Of a stretch of 64,000 nt of DNA, positions 37,818 to 46,462 are shown one piece after another. Under the pieces are notes generated by a model, which saw nothing but the letters and a program-made list of their open reading frames with translations, made no database searches and was not told the DNA's origin. The translations under genes were made by a program, and so were the position numbers. Source of the stretch: Leifsonia sp. TF02-11 (GTDB lineage: Bacteria > Actinomycetota > Actinomycetes > Actinomycetales > Microbacteriaceae); assembly GCF_017565305.1 (NCBI RefSeq), contig NZ_JAGEKP010000007.1, positions 186,001-250,000 of the forward strand, written 5' to 3'. Every line of letters begins with the position of its first letter. Position 1 is the first letter of the stretch.

Positions 37818-38441
37818 TCAGAGCGCCGACGCGATCGACGCTGCAGCCTGCTGCTTCGTCAGATCGGTGGGTGCGCTCGCCCCGGCTGCGCGGGGGGTGT
37901 TGTGCACGTAGGTCACGTTGGTCGTCGAGACGACCACCACAACCAGCGCGGCGCCCGCCACCACGGCGGCACCGACCACGAAGACCACGCCGAGCACGAC
38001 GCAGTCCGTGTGCACACCGGTGTCCGGCGTGGACCCCGTGCTCTTGGCGAGCGTGAGGATGGTGCGGTTGTACGCGTCGATCGCACGCTCCACCTTCAGC
38101 GGGTTGCCGCTCTGAAGCGGAACCGTGACGTGATCATGGAATGCGGGATCGATCGCCGTGACTTTCGACAGGAGCTGTGCGACCTGCGCAGCGGTGTGTC
38201 TCTTCTCCGGGGCGTCGTAGCCGAGCGAGTGGATGAGGCCCGGGTGATCGGCCTCAATCCGCCCGGAGCCGAGTGCGAGGAATTCGACAGCATCGGTGTC
38301 GCTGTATGCGCGTGCCGACGCGGTCGCGTGCGAGGCATGCGACGAGTCAGTGGCGGCCATCGCGGGCGCTGCCGTGAGGCCGCCTCCCGCGAGTAGCAGG
38401 GCCGCCGCACTGACCAGGGCGATTGTGCGTTTATGAGCCAT
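37818..38441 (-). CDS. sdpC: SdpC-family secreted peptide toxin precursor
   Basis: 207 residues from ATG 38441 (AAGGA upstream). A Sec signal peptide ends near APAMA (residue 29). The pro-region has YSDTDAVEFLALGSGRIEADHPGL, matching the start of SdpC proteins, then a helical segment. A very hydrophobic stretch follows (about 147-172) in the place of the mature SDP toxin, which in Bacillus collapses the membrane potential. Here only one Cys (C147) is in that stretch, so the disulfide of Bacillus SDP is absent. It is the first gene of the sdpCAB set, right after lasso precursor 2. Confidence 0.8.
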   Translation of the reverse strand: MAHKRTIALVSAAALLLAGGGLTAAPAMAATDSSHASHATASARAYSDTDAVEFLALGSGRIEADHPGLIHSLGYDAPEKRHTAAQVAQLLSKVTAIDPAFHDHVTVPLQSGNPLKVERAIDAYNRTILTLAKSTGSTPDTGVHTDCVVLGVVFVVGAAVVAGAALVVVVVSTTNVTYVHNTPRAAGASAPTDLTKQQAAASIASAL

Positions 38442-38473
38442 TTCAGTCCTTCGTTCAGGGTGTTCTGGTGAAG

Positions 38474-38492
38474 GGCCGGGCACCGCCCGGCC
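38474..38492 (-). terminator. Hairpin between lasso precursor 2 and sdpC
   Basis: A perfect 8-bp GGCCGGGC/GCCCGGCC stem with a 3-nt loop (38474-38481 with 38485-38492), 18 nt after the precursor stop. It probably attenuates read-through from precursor 2 into sdpC. Confidence 0.65.
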
Positions 38493-38510
38493 GAGAAAGG
38501 TCGATTCTGA

Positions 38511-38621
38511 TCAGAACCACCAGCCGAGGACGTCGATCCAGTTGCCGTAGTGCGTGAACGCGGTGTCGCGTGCGAAATCGCCGACGGTGGCGATCTCGGG
38601 CTTCTCGTAAGCGCGGACCAT
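38511..38621 (-). CDS. lasA2: Lasso peptide precursor 2
   Basis: 36 codons, same length as precursor 1. The leader has YEKPEIATVGDF and Thr at -2 (DTA). The predicted core is FTHYGNWIDVLGWWF, again a Phe1-Asp9 nine-residue ring with a VLGWWF tail. It differs from core 1 at positions 3, 4, 6 and 8, all inside the ring. A GGAGGG Shine-Dalgarno precedes the ATG. It is the first gene of the operon, 2.3 kb from precursor 1. B1, B2 and C exist as single copies and must serve both. Confidence 0.92.
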   Translation of the reverse strand: MVRAYEKPEIATVGDFARDTAFTHYGNWIDVLGWWF

Positions 38622-38733
38622 TGAACTCACCCCCCTCCGAGTTCGGGGCAAGCGCGTTCTCGGTGGAAGAGGAGCCCTGATCGGGTGTCTCAGCCAAAGG
38701 TGCCGCCCCTCGGCACCGTGCTTGCGGGAACAA

Positions 38734-38761
38734 TGTATAGGGCGCTCAACTTAGTTTGCAA
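38734..38761 (-). promoter_or_regulatory. Candidate promoter of the lasso/SDP operon
   Basis: On the reverse strand a -35-like TTGCAA (38756-38761) and a -10-like TATACA (38734-38739) are 16 bp apart, ~113 bp before lasA2. The -35 region overlaps an imperfect palindrome, CAAACTAAGTTG (38747-38758), a possible operator for the TetR protein. The stretch is clearly AT-richer than its surroundings. Confidence 0.5.
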
Positions 38762-38856
38762 GCATCAATGTGTCGCAGTTCGGAGCAAACCGTCTCGGCC
38801 CCTTCGCTCTGACGAACCTTGTGCTGCCCTAACAGTGGTTCGACGAACCAGAGACG

Positions 38857-38985
38857 ATGGGCATGAAGACCCAGCGCACGTTCGACTACACACTCGGCGC
38901 CTACGGGGACTACTTCTTGATCTTCGGACTCCAAGGAGGCGGAAGGCTGGCGATCGACGACATCACCGTACAGCTCCTGCACTAG
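38857..38985 (+). pseudogene. C-terminal remnant of a beta-sandwich/carbohydrate-binding protein
   Basis: A 42-residue frame, FDYTLGAYGDYFLIFGLQGG then GRLAIDDITVQLLH, looks like the final strands of a CBM-like beta-sandwich. The frame is closed by a stop 24 bases upstream of the ATG, so it is a fragment. It lies in the 300-bp gap between the operon promoter and the beta-helix gene; nothing else is seen there. Confidence 0.4.
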
Positions 38986-39047
38986 CTCGATTGGAGACTC
39001 CTCGGCAGCGATGCTGCCGCTCGGCGTGGCCACACACCTACGTCCCC

Positions 39048-41126
39048 CTACCCCCGCACCACGACCTCGTCGACCAGCGCCGCCGAGGACGCCGTCCGCA
39101 CACCGACCGCGCCGGACGCCGGTTGCGATGCCGGGTTCGTCCAGCTGATCAGCTTCGTGCCGTTCAGCCAGCCGTCCACCGCGGCCCCGCGGACGTCGGC
39201 GCGCAGCGAGACGATCTGGCCCGTCGGGACGGCGGCCGGCTGGGACGCGACCAGCGTGAGCGTTCCGGCCACCTTCGTGTAGAGCTCGACTGCCGAGGTG
39301 GTGAGGTTGAGGCGCAGCATCAGGTAGTTGCCGGCGTCCTGGTACCGCACCAGGATGCCCGCGTTGCCCGCCGGTGTCGTCACCGCGAGCCGCGCGGTAA
39401 CGGTGTAATCGGTCCACGCGGCGGACCCGGTGGTCGCCACCGCCTCGCCGGTCACCGAGCCCTGCCGAAGCGCGCTCGGCCATCCTCCGACGCTCCACGA
39501 CCCGCTCACGGGAGTCCAACCGTCCAGGGCGCCGTCCTCGAAGGTGGCACTGGAGAGGACGGCGGCGACGCCGCCCTCCACCGCGCCGCGGTCGGGCCCC
39601 GCGCCCTGATAGAGCTGACGCCCGGCGAAGTCGAGGCCGCCGTTGGACGCGATCGGCGCTCCCGAATCGATGGAGGGCGAACCGGCACTCGGAGCGTAGG
39701 CGGCCGCCGCATCCGCGATCGACGTCGCACCTCCCGGGGCGGCGAGCTGCGGGTCGGTGGTGAGCTTGCCGGTGTGCGGCGCCGCCGACGAGTTGGTGCC
39801 GTAGAACGTGTTGTTCGCGTAGGACGCACCACCGCCGACCGCGTAGGTGCCAGAGGCCTGGTTGATGAAGATGTTGTCGGCGTACGTCGCGACGCCGGCC
39901 GAGTTGGACGTGGTGAGCAGGCCGGTCTGCCCCTGCGACCGGTAGACCACGTTGTTGTAGACGGCGAGGCTGCCGCCCCCGAACGGAATGCTGAAGGCGC
40001 CCTGCTGGTCGAGGTCGTTCTGAGAGATGTTGTAGCGGAAGACGTTGTTCGAGGTGTTGTTCATCATCAGCAGCGTGCCGCCCTCGTTGTCATGGCTGTA
40101 GTTGTACTGATAGACGCTGTTGCGCACCTCCACGTCGAAGTCCCAGGGCTGGCCGTCGCCGCCGATACGGCGCGTGCGCGATGCCTCGTTGTACTGGAAC
40201 ACGGCTCCGGAGGTGTAGTACGCCCACTGCGCAGCCACCACATCCACGGCGGGCAGGTACGTGACGACCGCGGTGTTCGCATCGGTGTACTTGCCGATCC
40301 GGTCGGTCGTGTTGTATTCGACGAGCGGGTTCACTCCTGCCCGGACGAGGATTCCGTCGCGGTGGATCCGCGTCACGGTGTTGCGGCGGATCACAAGGTT
40401 CGTGAACGCGTCGTGGGTGTGCGTCCAGGTGGACCCGGAGACGAAGGCGTCGGTCATGGTCTGGATGCCGGTGTCCGCGACGTTGTCGACGGTGTTTCCC
40501 TGGATGAGCACGTCGTCCCAGGTGCTCTCGGGGTCCCCGGACGCCAGGCGCCTGGCGTGGAAGTTGATGCCCCCGGTGCGCCGGTCGTTGCCGAAGACGT
40601 CGTGGATGTCGTTGTCGAGGATGCGGATGTCCGAGAACGCGCCGCCTCCCGCTCCGGCGCCCAGCACCAGGATGCCGTTGCGCCTCATCGACGTGCTGAA
40701 CTGTCCGCTGGTGATCTCGAGATCGCTGATCGTCCAGTGCGATCCATTGGTGATCCGCACCCCGAATCCCTCGCCGCCGACCGCGGTGTTCCCGAAGTCG
40801 ATGACCGGCTTGGCTCCCGTGCCGTACCGGCCGACCACGATCGGGTCGCCGGCGGAGCCGGAACCGGTGAGGTCCAGGTACTGGTTGGTCCAGGTGCTCC
40901 CCGCTTTGAGCAGGACCTGCGTGCCCGGCCCCAACGCCGTCGCGTTCACCTTGGCCAGCGACTTCCAGGGTGCGGACGCGGACGTTCCCGCGTTCGTGTC
41001 GGCGCCGGCCGCCGCGTCGACGTAGTAGGTCGTGCCGACCGCCTGCGCCGGTGTCGGCGCGGCCACGAGACCGGCAAGCACGGCGATCGCCGCGATTGCG
41101 GCCGGAAACAGCTCACGTGTTCTCAT
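39048..41126 (-). CDS. Secreted right-handed beta-helix protein (polysaccharide-lyase-like)
   Basis: 692 residues from ATG 41126 (AAGGAGG upstream). A signal peptide (to about residue 29, PAQA) is followed by a right-handed parallel beta-helix (about 30-500) with DUF1565/pectate-lyase-type repeats, then a C-terminal concanavalin-like GH16/3-keto-disaccharide-hydrolase-type domain (FEDGALDGWTPVSGSWSV...) that may bind sugar. It is the last gene of the carbohydrate operon and probably the extracellular polysaccharide-cleaving enzyme. The substrate is not evident. Confidence 0.78.
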   Translation of the reverse strand: MRTRELFPAAIAAIAVLAGLVAAPTPAQAVGTTYYVDAAAGADTNAGTSASAPWKSLAKVNATALGPGTQVLLKAGSTWTNQYLDLTGSGSAGDPIVVGRYGTGAKPVIDFGNTAVGGEGFGVRITNGSHWTISDLEITSGQFSTSMRRNGILVLGAGAGGGAFSDIRILDNDIHDVFGNDRRTGGINFHARRLASGDPESTWDDVLIQGNTVDNVADTGIQTMTDAFVSGSTWTHTHDAFTNLVIRRNTVTRIHRDGILVRAGVNPLVEYNTTDRIGKYTDANTAVVTYLPAVDVVAAQWAYYTSGAVFQYNEASRTRRIGGDGQPWDFDVEVRNSVYQYNYSHDNEGGTLLMMNNTSNNVFRYNISQNDLDQQGAFSIPFGGGSLAVYNNVVYRSQGQTGLLTTSNSAGVATYADNIFINQASGTYAVGGGASYANNTFYGTNSSAAPHTGKLTTDPQLAAPGGATSIADAAAAYAPSAGSPSIDSGAPIASNGGLDFAGRQLYQGAGPDRGAVEGGVAAVLSSATFEDGALDGWTPVSGSWSVGGWPSALRQGSVTGEAVATTGSAAWTDYTVTARLAVTTPAGNAGILVRYQDAGNYLMLRLNLTTSAVELYTKVAGTLTLVASQPAAVPTGQIVSLRADVRGAAVDGWLNGTKLISWTNPASQPASGAVGVRTASSAALVDEVVVRG

Positions 41127-41180
41127 TAGTTCCTCCTTGAACCGTTGGATGGTGCTCGTACTCGGGGGTGCCTGGTCAGG

Positions 41181-43457
41181 TCAGGCGGGGTAGCAACGCA
41201 GCTCGAACACGGCCGCCGATGCGTCGCCGTTCGCGGCGACGATCTCGATCGAGAGCTCGTCGACATCCAGCGGATGGTCCAGCACGATCGTGTTCCGCGT
41301 CTGGTGGTTGTCGGTGCGCTCGGCGACCACCGTGCCGCCGGCGCGGACGACGTAGTGGCGGACGCAGAACGGCACCGCGGCCTCCGCGTGGTCCCACAGC
41401 ACCGACTCCATGGCGTGGTCGAAGTCCGTGTCGAAGCCGAGCTCGACCCGTCCGATCCGCTGCGGCCGCTCCCAGCGTGCGGTGAGAACCGGACGCGTGT
41501 CGTCCTCCGCCGCGACCCAGGCGTTGGGCTGTGCGGTGGGGCGGGCGTGGCCGTTGCGCACCGCCGCGGCGGGCCAGGCCAGGAGCGGTCGGTCGAGGGT
41601 GACGGCGAGGTTGTGACCGCCGGGACGTCGCTCGGGCGTCCAGAACTCGACGCGGGGCCGGCCGAGTGAGGGATCAGCCTCCTGCGTGGACGTGTGCCGG
41701 ACGGAGAGGAGGCCGGTCACCCGCCGGGTGGAAGTCCGGACCGAGACGTGCTCGTTCTGCAGGAGCGCCACGAAGACGAAGCGCGGTTCGTCGATCGCCG
41801 CGTCGACCGCCACCTCGATCCGCTGTCTCTCGCCCGGCTCGAGCTCGAACGTCTTCGTGGCGAGCACGACGTCGGGTGTGTAGTCGTCGGGGCGGTTCCC
41901 GGTGCGGATCTCGACCTCGAGCGTCGTGGACGCCGAGACGTCCACGAGCAGGCTCACCGTGGGGACAGGTCCGGCACCGACGGGCAGCAGCTGTGCGCGC
42001 GAGTGGTCGAGGGGCACGACCGGTCCGTCGTCGGGCAGTGTTGCCACAGCGAGCTCGCTCGATGCGGTCAGGGTCGCGCGCCCGATCAGGTCCTCCGGGT
42101 CGTCCAACGCCATCCCGGGGATGTGCTGACCGGTGCGCAACAGCCTCCGCTGCAGCAACCGCAGGCGCGATGGCTCGAGCAGCTCCGCCGGGAGCACGCC
42201 GTCCTGCGCGCACAGCGCCGCCGCCATCCCGGCCGCCTGCCCGACCTGGCCTGCCGTGGCCATCACCCGGGTCGAGCCGAAGGCGACGTGCGACACGCTG
42301 ATGAGCCGGCCCGCGAGCAGCAGGTTGGGAACGTCACGGCTGACCAGGCAGCGATACGGGATCCCATAGACCCCGCGCGGGTGCAGGTGGCTGCTTCCGT
42401 CGCGTTCGCTGTAGACGCCGTCCGCCGGGTGCAGGTCGATGGACCACCCGCCGGAGGCGATGGCGTCATCGTGCGGGCGCTGCTCGACCACGTCCTGCTG
42501 ACGAAGCATGTAGAGGCCCTCGAAACGGCGGCTTTCGCGCTTCCCGGGGATCACGCCGGCCCACTCCAGCGTGAGCGTCTCCGCCTCGGGGAACTCGCCC
42601 GAGTTCTTCAGGTGGTTCCAGACCCCGTAGACCACCCTCCAGAGCTCCCACTTGATCTCCTCGGTGTCGTGGACGGTGTCCAGGCGGCCGCCGTACTCGA
42701 TCCACCACAACCGGCACCCCTGGATGCTCGTGTCGAAGCTGCGCCAGCGCGGGATCCGGGTGATGTCGTCCAGCGCGAAGCTCGGCGGAACGTAGCGGAC
42801 GGGCGTGCCCACGTCCTTGCTGTAGAAATAGATGGACTGGCCGAGCAACCGTCCGAACGACTCGTCCGGCGCGAACTGCTCGCCGAACTCCTCCTTCGCC
42901 TCGGCGCCCATGCGGTACGCCGCCCCCGCGAGGAAGCCGAGCACACCGTCGCCGGACGCATCGCAGAAGACCGGTGCGGACAGCTCGTACATCGTCGAGT
43001 TCTGACTGCAGAACGCGGTCACGGAGCGGATGCTTTTCCCGTCTTTCGACACGGCGATCGCCGCGGTGTTCAGGAGGAGCGTGAGGTTCGGCTCGGAAAC
43101 CGCCTTCTCCAGCAGGACGGTGTCGAAGACGACCGCATTGCCTTCGGGGTTGCGGTACAGGTTCTCCACGAGGATCTCGTCGATCACGCCGCCTTCGCGG
43201 GACCAGCGGTTGTTGTTGAACATGTGCGCCGTCGCGCCCAGCACCCACAGCCGCACCTCGCTCGAGGCGTTCCCGCCCAGCACCGGCCGATCCTGCACCA
43301 GGACGACGCGCGCTCCCTCCCTGGCGGCGGTGATCGCCGCGCAGGTGCCGGCGATGCCGCCGCCGACGACGACCAGCTCCGCGTCCTTCGTCTCCGTGCG
43401 GAAGCTCCGCTGCTCTCGTGCGGGCTCGGTGCTGAGCAGGTTCGTCGAGGTGGTCAT
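41181..43457 (-). CDS. FAD-dependent oxidoreductase (FAD_oxidored family) with C-terminal sandwich domain
   Basis: 758 residues from ATG 43457. The N-terminal FAD motif VVVGGGIAGTCAAITAARE is followed by EVRLWVLGATAHMF and a late AGMAAALCAQDG, as in PF12831 proteins encoded in sugar-utilisation loci. The C-terminal ~250 residues form beta-sandwich domains (discoidin-like). No signal peptide is seen, so it is cytoplasmic. The overlap with the esterase gene is 4 nt (ATGA). The reaction is unknown; oxidation or rearrangement of an unusual sugar is plausible. Confidence 0.8.
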   Translation of the reverse strand: MTTSTNLLSTEPAREQRSFRTETKDAELVVVGGGIAGTCAAITAAREGARVVLVQDRPVLGGNASSEVRLWVLGATAHMFNNNRWSREGGVIDEILVENLYRNPEGNAVVFDTVLLEKAVSEPNLTLLLNTAAIAVSKDGKSIRSVTAFCSQNSTMYELSAPVFCDASGDGVLGFLAGAAYRMGAEAKEEFGEQFAPDESFGRLLGQSIYFYSKDVGTPVRYVPPSFALDDITRIPRWRSFDTSIQGCRLWWIEYGGRLDTVHDTEEIKWELWRVVYGVWNHLKNSGEFPEAETLTLEWAGVIPGKRESRRFEGLYMLRQQDVVEQRPHDDAIASGGWSIDLHPADGVYSERDGSSHLHPRGVYGIPYRCLVSRDVPNLLLAGRLISVSHVAFGSTRVMATAGQVGQAAGMAAALCAQDGVLPAELLEPSRLRLLQRRLLRTGQHIPGMALDDPEDLIGRATLTASSELAVATLPDDGPVVPLDHSRAQLLPVGAGPVPTVSLLVDVSASTTLEVEIRTGNRPDDYTPDVVLATKTFELEPGERQRIEVAVDAAIDEPRFVFVALLQNEHVSVRTSTRRVTGLLSVRHTSTQEADPSLGRPRVEFWTPERRPGGHNLAVTLDRPLLAWPAAAVRNGHARPTAQPNAWVAAEDDTRPVLTARWERPQRIGRVELGFDTDFDHAMESVLWDHAEAAVPFCVRHYVVRAGGTVVAERTDNHQTRNTIVLDHPLDVDELSIEIVAANGDASAAVFELRCYPA

Positions 43458-44446
43458 GAGCGGATTTCTCCTTCGAGGCGTTCCAGGCGGTGCCGAAGCC
43501 AGGCGGCCTGAACGGGCCAGTGGGCAGCGCGCCCGCCTTCGTGCTGGTTGAACGGATAGTCGACGACGTCGGCGCCGTTCGGGTGGCGGTTCGCGGCGGC
43601 GTAGACGGTGGAGGGCGGGCAGGTCTGATCCATCAGCCCCACCGAGTACAGGGCGGGCGCGGTGATGCGGGTGGCGAAGTTCGCGCCGTCGAAGTACGAC
43701 AGCGTGGAGAAGACCCGCTCGGTCTGGTCGTGGTGGACGGCGAGGTACGTGACGATCTCGCCATAGGGGATGCTGGCGGTCATTCCGACAGCTCGTTCGA
43801 AGTGGCACAGGAAGGGCACGTCGGGCATCACGGCGACCAGCTCGTCGCTGAGCCCCGCGGAGGCGATGGCGATCCCGCCGCCCTGGCTGGTGCCGGTGAC
43901 GGCCACCCGGAGGGGGTCGACGAGGTCGAGCGAGCGGAGGGCGTCGATCAGGAGCACGGCATCCGTGAACACCCGCCGGTAGTAGTAGTCGTCCGGGTTC
44001 TGGATCCCGCGCGTGACGAAGCCGGGAGCCGAGGGGCCGGCACCGTGCGGATCGGGGGTGGCGCCGCCCGCTCCCCACGCGCTGCCCTGTCCGCGCGTGT
44101 CCATGACTGCCCAGACGTAACCGGCGTTCACCCAGGCGAGGCGTTCGTGCGGGAGCGAGCGGCCGCCCCCGTAGCCGACGTACTCGACGACCGCCGGCAG
44201 CGGTCCGGCGGCGCCCGCCGGAGCGAGGATCCAGGCGCGGATGGGGTCGCCGCCGAACCCGCTGAAGGTCACGTCGTACACCTCCACCAGCGTGAGGGAG
44301 GACTCCGTGCGCGTGAGCAGGGGCGGTCGCGCGGCGGAGCGCGCCTCGTCGAGGGTGCGCTGCCAGAACGCGTCGAAGTCCGCCGGCTCGGCGATGGCCG
44401 GGCGGTACTCGCGGAGCTCTGCGGGACTCAGGTCGAAGCGGGGCAC
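43454..44446 (-). CDS. Acetyl xylan esterase / cephalosporin-C-deacetylase-like hydrolase
   Basis: 330 residues from GTG 44446. It is an alpha/beta hydrolase of the AXE1 type: FDLSPAELREYRPAIAEPADFDAFWQRTL is the usual start, GTSQGGG the nucleophile elbow, the catalytic Asp in GLMDQTCPP, and His in FNQHEGG. No signal peptide, so it acts on imported, O-acetylated oligosaccharides. The gap to the GH42 gene is 9 nt. Confidence 0.88.
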   Translation of the reverse strand: MPRFDLSPAELREYRPAIAEPADFDAFWQRTLDEARSAARPPLLTRTESSLTLVEVYDVTFSGFGGDPIRAWILAPAGAAGPLPAVVEYVGYGGGRSLPHERLAWVNAGYVWAVMDTRGQGSAWGAGGATPDPHGAGPSAPGFVTRGIQNPDDYYYRRVFTDAVLLIDALRSLDLVDPLRVAVTGTSQGGGIAIASAGLSDELVAVMPDVPFLCHFERAVGMTASIPYGEIVTYLAVHHDQTERVFSTLSYFDGANFATRITAPALYSVGLMDQTCPPSTVYAAANRHPNGADVVDYPFNQHEGGRAAHWPVQAAWLRHRLERLEGEIRS

Positions 44447-44455
44447 GCCGATCCG

Positions 44456-46462
44456 TCACCCCTCTCGCGCGACGACGCGGACGCCGCCCGCTGCCAGCGG
44501 AGTCGAGGGAGTGACCGCGGTCTGTATGAGCAGATCGATGCCCTCCACGTCGACCCAGACCGGCGCGCCGGTGTGGTTGAGCACGAACAGGAACTCGCGG
44601 TCGGGGGAACGTCTGCGCACGATCTCCACTCCGGCCGGGGAGGCGGCGGGGGGCACCAGGCCGCGGGCGGCGCACAGCTGGTCGACCAGCCTGCCGAGCG
44701 CGGCCTCGTCCAGCTCGGTGGAGACGTACCACGCGGTGTCGCTGGCGCAGGTGACCGCGGGCAGACCTTCCAGGGGCCCGGCCGCGTAGCGGGAGTGCAC
44801 CTCTGCTGCGGTGACGGTCACGCGTTCCGCCCAGAGCGTCCCGTGCCCGCCGGCACTGAGCGCGACGGAGTCGCCGGGGAGCAGCGGGAAGAACTCGTCG
44901 ACGTGGACGCCGAGCAGTTCGCGGAAGGCGCCGGGGTAGCCGCCCAGACGCACCCGGTTGATCGGATCGACGATGCCGGACAACGCCGTCACCACCACGG
45001 TGCCGCCGCGGCGCGCGACAGCGGCGATGCGTTCTGCGTCCTCGTCGGACACGGCGTAGAGGCCGGGGACGATCACGAGGTCGTAGGTGTCGAGCTGCGC
45101 CGACGGAGGGACGACGTCGACGCGGATGTTGCGCTGCCAGAACGCATCGTGCCAGGTGCGGGCGGCGTCGCCGTACGTGATCGCGCCCGTGGGTTTCGGC
45201 CCTGCCTCGTACGCCCAGCCGGCCTTGTCGTCGAACAGGATGGCGACCCGGGCCGCCTCCAGGAGCGTGCCGCTCACGGGGCGGAGGTCATGGAGGTGCT
45301 GTCCGAGGACGACGATGTCACGCCAGGTCGCCGAGGCTGTTCCTGCATGCGGGAGCATCGCCGAATGGAACTGCTCCGGCCCGGCCGCCGAGGCCCGCCA
45401 CTGGAAGAACAGGGCTCCGTCCGAACCGCGGGCGATGTGCCCGAGACTGTGCCGGATCAGCTCGCCTGGCTGTTTCGCGAGGTTGACGGTCTCCCAGCTG
45501 ACGGCTCCGGCGGCGTGCTCCATCAGCAGCCACGGGCGCTCCCGGCCGGCCAGGCCCCGCACCCGGTCGCCGGAGAACGCGATGTCCTGGGCACGGCGGG
45601 GATCGCCCTGGCGCGTGTAGTGGTCGTTCGCGACGATGTCCAGCGACGGCGCCCAGGCGGCGTGGTCGACGACCCCTGCGCGTGCGTTGACCATGAGGTT
45701 CGTCGTCACCGGCTGACCGACGCCGGCCCGCACGAGGACGTCCCGCTCGCGCAGGAAGTACCGGTGCAGAGCCTCCGACGAGAAGAGGTCGAAGTCGAGG
45801 ACGAGCGAGGGGTTCTTGACCAGGCCGCTCCCGCGCGGCGGCTGGACCTGCTCGAAGCGGCGGTAAGTCTGCCCCCACACGGCGGTGCCCCAGGCGTCGT
45901 TCAGGGCCTGGATGGAGTCGTACTTCAGCGCGAGCCAGGTCTGGAAGGCGGCGGCGGACGCATCGCAGTAGCAGCGGGCGTTGTTGCCGCCCAGCTCGTT
46001 GCCGACGTGCCACATCGCCACCGCGGGGTGATCGCCGTAGCGACGCGCGATCGCGTCGACGATGCGGTCGGCGTGCGCAGCGAAGGCGGGTGAGCTCGCA
46101 CACCAGCCCTGCCGGGATCCGGGAGGACGGCGGTTCCCGTCCTCATCCACCACGAGGATCTCGGGATGCTGCTCGAGCAGCCACTGCGGGGGCGAGGCTG
46201 TGGGCGTGGCGAGGTCGACGGCGATGCCGTTCGCGTGGAGCAGGTCGATGATCGTGTCGAGCCACTCCCATTCGAACACGCCGTCGTCGACCTCGAGCAG
46301 CCCCCAGGAGAAGACGCCGAGGGTGACGAGGTTCACCCGGGCCTCCCTCATCAGCGCGACGTCTTCGAGCCACACCTCGCGCGGCCACTGCTCGGGGTTG
46401 TAGTCGCCGCCGAAGCTGAGCCCGTCGGTCGGCCAGGCGGCGCGCGACGCCGAACCGCTCAT
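44456..46462 (-). CDS. Beta-galactosidase, GH42 family
   Basis: 668 residues. A GH42 catalytic TIM barrel starts at FGGDYNPEQWPREVW; the acid/base Glu is in WHVGNELGG and the nucleophile Glu in LLMEHAAGAVSW. A trimerisation domain and a small C-terminal beta domain (GAPVWVDVEGIDLL) follow. It hydrolyses terminal beta-galactosides (or alpha-L-arabinopyranosides) inside the cell. It overlaps the upstream FAD-protein gene by 4 nt. Confidence 0.92.
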   Translation of the reverse strand: MSGSASRAAWPTDGLSFGGDYNPEQWPREVWLEDVALMREARVNLVTLGVFSWGLLEVDDGVFEWEWLDTIIDLLHANGIAVDLATPTASPPQWLLEQHPEILVVDEDGNRRPPGSRQGWCASSPAFAAHADRIVDAIARRYGDHPAVAMWHVGNELGGNNARCYCDASAAAFQTWLALKYDSIQALNDAWGTAVWGQTYRRFEQVQPPRGSGLVKNPSLVLDFDLFSSEALHRYFLRERDVLVRAGVGQPVTTNLMVNARAGVVDHAAWAPSLDIVANDHYTRQGDPRRAQDIAFSGDRVRGLAGRERPWLLMEHAAGAVSWETVNLAKQPGELIRHSLGHIARGSDGALFFQWRASAAGPEQFHSAMLPHAGTASATWRDIVVLGQHLHDLRPVSGTLLEAARVAILFDDKAGWAYEAGPKPTGAITYGDAARTWHDAFWQRNIRVDVVPPSAQLDTYDLVIVPGLYAVSDEDAERIAAVARRGGTVVVTALSGIVDPINRVRLGGYPGAFRELLGVHVDEFFPLLPGDSVALSAGGHGTLWAERVTVTAAEVHSRYAAGPLEGLPAVTCASDTAWYVSTELDEAALGRLVDQLCAARGLVPPAASPAGVEIVRRRSPDREFLFVLNHTGAPVWVDVEGIDLLIQTAVTPSTPLAAGGVRVVAREG

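Noticed and set aside
38685-41129. 814-codon plus-strand frame opposite the beta-helix gene
   Set aside because: Low-complexity shadow; the minus-strand gene has a signal peptide, strong Shine-Dalgarno and recognisable domains.
43458-44732. Upstream extension of the 758-residue FAD protein to over 1100 residues
   Set aside because: The extension is Arg/Pro/Gly-rich and antisense-like within the esterase frame. ATG 43457 gives a correct family start and a 4-nt overlap with the esterase gene.
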